A DNA stretch of 64,000 bases. Source: Sorex araneus (lineage: Eukaryota; Chordata; Mammalia; Eulipotyphla; Soricidae). Within the stretch, counting starts at the first letter, position 1; each line of letters starts with the position of its first letter. Shown piece by piece: positions 59,146 through 64,000 of the stretch. The translations under genes and the position numbers were made by a program. The notes below the pieces were generated by a model. That model made no database searches. It was not told the DNA's origin and saw only the letters and a program-made list of their open reading frames with translations. The stretch is from positions 32,515,057 through 32,579,056 of the forward strand of contig NC_073311.1 in assembly GCF_027595985.1 (NCBI RefSeq). Reading direction: 5' to 3'.

Positions 59146-61154
59146 AATGAAGGGATGTGACTGTGATCATATATGCGTATCAATACCTAATGTGTCAATG
59201 AATTTATGAATAACAGGAGGCTTTGATATTTTTACTAGATGGGATGTACAATTTGTTTTTTAACTTCCTTAAAGTTCAGGTTTATGGAAGATGGTTGTTT
59301 ATGTCCTTTATAATGGTCATTCCTTTGATATCACAATGGACTTTTTAAATTCACAGTTTTCAGGGTGATAATCATAACACTTGACAGAATTACAAAATGC
59401 ATCATGTCTTTTCAGAAGTTAGAGTGTTCTTCCCAGAATACGTAGGTATCCTATCGGGAGGCAGAGAGAACAATGTTGATTAAACTAGAAAACAGTTCAA
59501 TGTTACATGACAGGTTTGATTTCATATTACTTCTTTTAGAGAAAGACCCAATCTACCCACAGAAGGTACATTTACACAAGTGCTAAACAAACCAAAATAA
59601 CAGAAACTCAATTCAAAATATACCATCCTAGAATTATGCATATCAACAAGAAAATAAGGCCATTACAATTTTCTCTCGACCACATATTTCAAACATTTTG
59701 TAATGATAGATATTTCAAGCAGTGGCTCTATAAAACAAAACGTCACTCCCCTCTTTTTTAATCTAGTTTATATTGCCAGCACAGATATTGAATCGTCAAA
59801 AGTGTCAGAGGAAGCTTTTAATTTGTCTCTTGAGTACCAAAGTTAAAAAGAAGTATAGTCAGCTTTTGCAAGACAAAATATTTCTCTCAAAAATTTGCTA
59901 TGCACAGGTGGTTATTCTGGTTCATTTCTTATTTGCCTCATAAATCCTGAATGACAGTTCTGTTTTCAGACAAGAAATTAAAAATTCTTACTCTCTCCTA
60001 TCCATTATTTATGTCTTACCAATCTATCATTATTATGCCTTTTCTCCTTCATCTCAGATATATATTTCAAATGAAACCATTTTAAAGTAGAATAAGATGA
60101 CAATTTCAATATTATTTAAAAATATAAAATTGACTTTCTTGCCTCAGAAATATGATTTTGAAAAATAATGATCTCAAAAGACACAGTTTTAAAAAAATTG
60201 AGATTAAAAAATGATCAGGGAATGATAACTTTAAGACATTTACCTCTCTTCGAACTATCCTGTTTCATGTCTTTCCTCATATTTGATTTCGCATTAATTA
60301 GATTTTCCAAGCTACCCAGACTATCATGTACTCTTCGAATTAATTTTTCCTTCTGCCCTAGTTCCCCAGTTATATTTTTTCTTACCTCAAAGAAAGTAGT
60401 AAATGTCACATCAGCTATAGAACAACTGAAACATCTTTTCAATGATGGAGAAGAACTATCAAATGTTAGAACTTACACTATTCATAGAAACAGCAGTGGC
60501 ACACTTTTAATGATGAGAATAATGAAAAAATAATCAAAGTTCCATTTTCTCAATGCTATTTTTTTTCAAAATCACTACTAAATCTAACAGTGAATTGAGA
60601 CTAAGAAGAAATAATTAAAGATTTAATAACTAATAGTAACTGAGAGGAATGCTTTGGTCCCTATTTGTTTTAGCAAATTTCTGTTTTTGCCCCTATGTAT
60701 ATGCCCTTACTTTCCCAAGTCACCCCAACAATGCTCAGAAAGAAATAAGGAAACTATTTTGTCGCAGATGAAAATATTTCTTCCTATGTGTTATCCTGAG
60801 AAGTTGGGGGAAAGTTATGTGCAAAATCTGTCAAATCAAGTAGGCATTTCCAAAAGTGACTGATCAGGAAAGTTTTATAAAGGCTTATGAAATTATGTTG
60901 ATTTATAGTTTCTTTTTCTAAGAGCAGGAGCTTTGTTATCTGCTCGTCATTATGTAGAGAATTAATCAATAAAATATACCGTTTTCTTTGTTTTGATGAA
61001 CTCCTGAAGTTTTCTCTTCATTTCTGCTTCACTTCTTCAGCTCTATTCAGCATGGCTCAGATGTCTTGCTTGCATGTCCCCCACCCCACTCTCTCCTCTG
61101 CCTCTGCCCAGCCCTGCAGGGCTTTAAACACTAGATCACCAAATACAAGCACTG
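59146..61154. other. Repeat-poor DNA with one candidate exon
   Basis: No transposon recognised in about 2 kb. The one point of interest is a doubly open region at 60168-60533, listed separately. Confidence 0.45.
60212..60469 (-). other. Unproven candidate exon or decayed coding relic
   Basis: A minus-strand frame is open for about 85 codons between stops. It encodes a soluble-looking peptide with phase changes typical of real protein (KNITGELGQKEKLIRRVHDS, then LGSLENLI), unlike the hydrophobic peptides AT-rich DNA usually gives. A potential splice donor (AGAGGTAAAT) lies near its 3' end, and AG acceptor-like sites lie upstream. I do not recognise the protein. The plus strand is also open over 60168-60533. 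It may be chance. Confidence 0.2.
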
Positions 61155-61160
61155 AACCAC

Positions 61161-61651
61161 TGTTGCATGAACATTTGTTCAGTCAGAGGCGCTGAGACGA
61201 GAACATGAGAGAAATTTATTTCATGGAGGGTCCAGGTTCTCTCAGACCTGTGACAAAGGTAGAGAGCCCCACAGTCTCCTTTTATTACCATCCTATGGTT
61301 CATACTCTAAAGGGCTCAATACAGTGAGGTCACCAACAAAGGAGTACCGGAAGAACATGCAAAGCCAAAATATTTTCCGTATACTGACAACAAGCAGGCT
61401 AAGAACCCTAGGATCTGCAAACTGACAACAAACAAGCTAAGTACCTACTGGGGATCTGTGAGAAGAGGAAGACTGACAATTTCAGCATATCAAAATTTAT
61501 GAAATTATTTACTAGTTTTAGCCAGAATAAAAAGATATTCAGTCTCATCCAAACCAGTCAGGACACATGAGAAATATCGCCCATTTTCATGGGTCCCTAA
61601 CTTCTTCCCATGTGCAGTGGTTTACATGGCTTCATTCTAATAGCCCCAACA
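61161..61651 (-). mobile_element. Solo LTR of an endogenous retrovirus
   Basis: The 491-bp segment reads TGTTGGGG...CAACA on the minus strand and is flanked by an exact 6-bp duplication AACCAC (61155-61160 and 61652-61657). Inside, on the minus strand, are a TATA-like AATAAAAG (61281-61287 complement) and AATAAA (61215-61220 complement) in LTR order. A 21-bp unit is tandemly repeated at 61383-61403 and 61421-61441. No internal viral genes remain, so it is a solo LTR. A 6-bp duplication is usual for class II (beta-like) elements. Confidence 0.85.
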
Positions 61652-61657
61652 AACCAC

Positions 61658-62230
61658 CATAAAAACAGCCAGAATAATTTTTTTTCTGCAATGGCCTATT
61701 GCCTGCAATATAAAATCTATACTCACTATCAAATATTTATGCTCAGATCATTTTCTTCTGGTTAAAATTTCTTATAATATATTAAAAGTATTGACATTTG
61801 AATGGGAAATATTAATGCCTCTAAGATAAAAATATTGTCTAAGTTTAGGAGAAGGAACACACTTTATAATATTTTCAAAACTAATAATACATTGTTTCAC
61901 AAGTTAAGGAAATCTGTAGATTTCCACTAACCTCTAGAAGTGAAGTACACTTCTAGAGATAAACTTCTAAATACAGTGTTTCTCTAATTGGACAATAATT
62001 ACAATTTTTATAAGGTGAACATTGATCACACTTATTTGATATTTTATTATGCTGACCCAGAACTTTTTAGAGGACAAATAAAGTCATACACCAAAAGCCA
62101 TTAGGTCCAAATATTTGTGTACCTTTTTACACAAAGAGCAAAGAAATCATAAGGGTGTGACAAGAGCTAGAGTAAGGGACTGCAAGTGTGGGACAATGAC
62201 TGGAAATAAATAGCAGGGAGGACAAGGAGA
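61658..62230. other. Non-coding DNA between two LTRs
   Basis: AT-rich, no viral gene and nothing recognised. This gap does not join the two LTRs into one provirus: they lie in opposite orientation. Confidence 0.5.
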
Positions 62231-62713
62231 TGTTGGGGACTGTTCAGGACCCTGAACAAAAGAGGACCCCGAAACCTTTACCCTGGACAAACCAGAAAAT
62301 TCCATTACCGGCGTTTGCATAACCTGAGGCACAGGTGCCCTTGTGACAAAATAGCTAAACTCAAGAGGTAAAAGTAGCCCAGGGCAGTTAACCAAGAGAC
62401 CCCAAAAAGCCCGTAAAGTAGAATGCCTTCCTTTACACTAAAAGCCTTGTGCATTCCTCCTGACAGATGCTCCTGCCAGATAAACCCTTGCCTTCCCCTC
62501 CCCACTATTTCTCAACCTACTCTTGGAGAATGTTGTAAGCCCACCAAATAACACCCCGAACCTTTCTTTATTTGGTCTGAGAAGACGTTTCCCTGATGAT
62601 TGACAACTCATGTATCAACCCCCTGTTAAGAAAGGTATAAAACCAGCATGGCTGTTAATAAAGACGCTCTTGATCGGCACGTATCGTCTTGAGCCCCCTA
62701 TTTACTATCCTCA
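62231..62713 (+). mobile_element. LTR of an endogenous retrovirus, 3' junction with RPS25 pseudogene
   Basis: It begins TGTTGGGGAC, like the LTR at 61.6 kb, and contains TATAAAA at 62636-62642 and AATAAA at 62657-62662, followed by a short U5-like stretch ending TCCTCA. The length, about 483 bp, is close to the neighbouring LTR's. No matching duplication is seen: the six bases before it (AGGAGA) do not recur after it. RPS25 sequence starts at once. Confidence 0.7.
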
Positions 62714-63105
62714 CCAGAAAGATGCCAGAAAGTAAAGACAAAGACCCCATGAATAAATCTGGGGGCAAGGCAAAAAAAGAAGTGTCCCAAAGGCAAAGTT
62801 TGGGACAAGCTTAATAACCTTGTCTTGTCTGACAAAGCCACCTACGAAATGCTCTGGAAGGAAGTCCCCAGCTATAAGCTTATCACCCCTGTTGTTGTGT
62901 CTGAGAGGCTGAAGGTTTTGGGGTCCTTGGCCAGAGCTGCCCTTCAGGAGCTCCTCAGTAAAGGACTTATTAAGCTGGTTTCAAAGCACAGAGCTCAAGT
63001 AATTTATACCAGAGACACCAAAGGTGGGGACACCCCAGCAGTAAGGGTAAGATGCATGAGTGGGTCCCGACTATACATTTTGAAAAATAAAAATTTTATT
63101 AAGTC
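62714..63105 (+). pseudogene. RPS25P: RPS25 processed pseudogene
   Basis: Matches ribosomal protein S25 of the small subunit: [20 protein letters not shown], then a frame with ERLK and the run of conserved residues [19 protein letters not shown] and [11 protein letters not shown]. It is intronless, retains 3' UTR sequence after the original stop (63057-63059), and has AATAAA at 63086-63091. Defects: the first eight or so codons are missing, there is a small deletion near 62731, a frameshift in the lysine-rich part around 62772-62786, and a further frameshift near the C-terminus (63040-63050). It cannot make normal S25. Confidence 0.95.
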
Positions 63106-64000
63106 AAATAACAACAATAACCAAAAAAGAATATCTTTTCTTCCTAGTTTAAAAGAATCTTTATTTAAAAAAAGGTTACTAGTACAGACCTACTTTACGA
63201 TACAAAGGCAGAAAGTGAGCCTTCACAGCATTTATCATTTCTCAATTGCTTTCAGCTCAACATAACCGTCATGCCATAGAGAAATATTTGGGGTAGGGTA
63301 GTCTAAATTCCTTCATCATCATCACTCAGGATGTTTTAAATTATAACTTGTATTCCCACCACTCTATAAATTCCTCTCAAGGTTCAGTTGTGATTTTTCA
63401 AAACTTTGCAGTTAGGTAACACAGTCCTTTATGTACTACAGAAATTCATTATTCCAGTGGTGGAACATTATTTTTTATGACTCCTTGCATGAGACTAGTT
63501 GCTACCTATGTTCTAAAAGCAAAAACACAGGAATACATTATGTGATTAATTTATTAAAACACTTAGGAATCTCTTCTTACTATCACTAAAGCCAAGCTGA
63601 GATCAATATTAGACAAGTACATATGCTCTTGTGCCAAAGTTTAAAGGTAAGGGAATTTTGTCCTCAGTTTGCCTTACCTCTCAAAGCCTAACCCTTCCTG
63701 TCCTTATGTTTTCTGAGAAGAAGCAGACTACAATGGGAGTTGATTTATCCTGGTGCTCAATGTCTGTAAGCCACACTTCCTTCCTTATATTTTCAAAAAA
63801 CAAAAACAAAAACAAAAAACCCTTCCTGTGAAAATGCAGACAAGATGGTTGCTTTGAGGAAATGAGTCTGCCATTTCCAAATTTCTGGCTCCTTGCTAAT
63901 AACACTCTTAACCCATCATCACATCTCTTGGTTGACCATCAGATAGTGGTGAATCTTATACTTCATGGTTGCATTATTAGTTTATTCAGTTAATACAATT
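63106..64000. other. Non-coding DNA
   Basis: Repeat-poor, no recognised gene. A (CAAAAA)n run lies at about 63797-63819. Confidence 0.45.

Noticed and set aside
61161..62713. The two LTRs as ends of one provirus
   Set aside because: They are in opposite orientation, one has its own complete 6-bp duplication, and no viral gene lies between them.
62722..62814. ATG at 62722 as a functional RPS25 start
   Set aside because: It is out of frame with the RPS25 codons (it falls within GAT GCC), and a frameshift follows.
1..64000. CRISPR arrays, operons, bacterial promoters, riboswitches
   Set aside because: The window is mammalian in its repeat content. The regular repeats seen are microsatellites and SINE tails, not spacer arrays.

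Overview
The window looks like mammalian nuclear DNA from a shrew, most likely genus Sorex. It is AT-rich and has no credible intact protein-coding gene. It is dense in tRNA-headed SINEs of the SOR type, which I know from shrews. The species call rests on recognising the SINE by eye. It could be an intergenic desert or a very large intron.

Labels used here. Type A SOR is about 180 bp: a tRNA-like head with Pol III boxes, a body, then an A-rich tail (AAAAAGCAAAA). Type B is about 250 bp: the same head, a different body, and a tail of short repeats (CAGTGA, CAGTGCTA or CAGTGATA) instead of poly(A). 'Long form' means copies that carry the type B body plus an extra internal segment and extra upstream modules. 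Several of those upstream modules also occur in LINE-1 3' UTRs in this window.

Layout. 1-5 kb: unique AT-rich DNA, an intermediate type B copy and an L1 3' end. 5-18 kb: many SORs, including two nested B-in-A insertions (8.7-9.1 and 15.9-16.3 kb), a 260-bp poly(A) retroposon of unknown source (9.2 kb) and a 380-bp GGAA microsatellite (10.6-10.9 kb). 19.4-22 kb: two long-form copies that are 98% identical inverted repeats, the second inside a fold-back palindrome. 23-25 kb: a short interstitial telomere repeat and a young 5'-truncated L1 with the end of ORF2. 28-36 kb: more SORs, including an inverted type B pair (34.6-35.2 kb), and long repeat-poor tracts. 38-45 kb: a young inverted L1, two ancient L1 fragments and L1 3' UTRs with tandem modules. 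46-54 kb: a U6 snRNA pseudogene, extended L1 3' UTRs and another long form. 54-61 kb: mostly repeat-poor DNA with candidate conserved elements. 61-63.1 kb: a solo LTR with a perfect 6-bp target duplication, then a second LTR abutting an RPS25 processed pseudogene.

There are no operons or co-acting genes. The biology here is transposition: L1 probably supplied the machinery for the poly(A)-tailed copies (type A SOR, the 9.2-kb retroposon, U6, RPS25). The tail and target sites of type B suggest a different or relaxed mode. No new cellular system is demonstrated. The best leads are the origin of the type B SINE, the fold-back locus at 21.7 kb and the small poly(A) retroposon.
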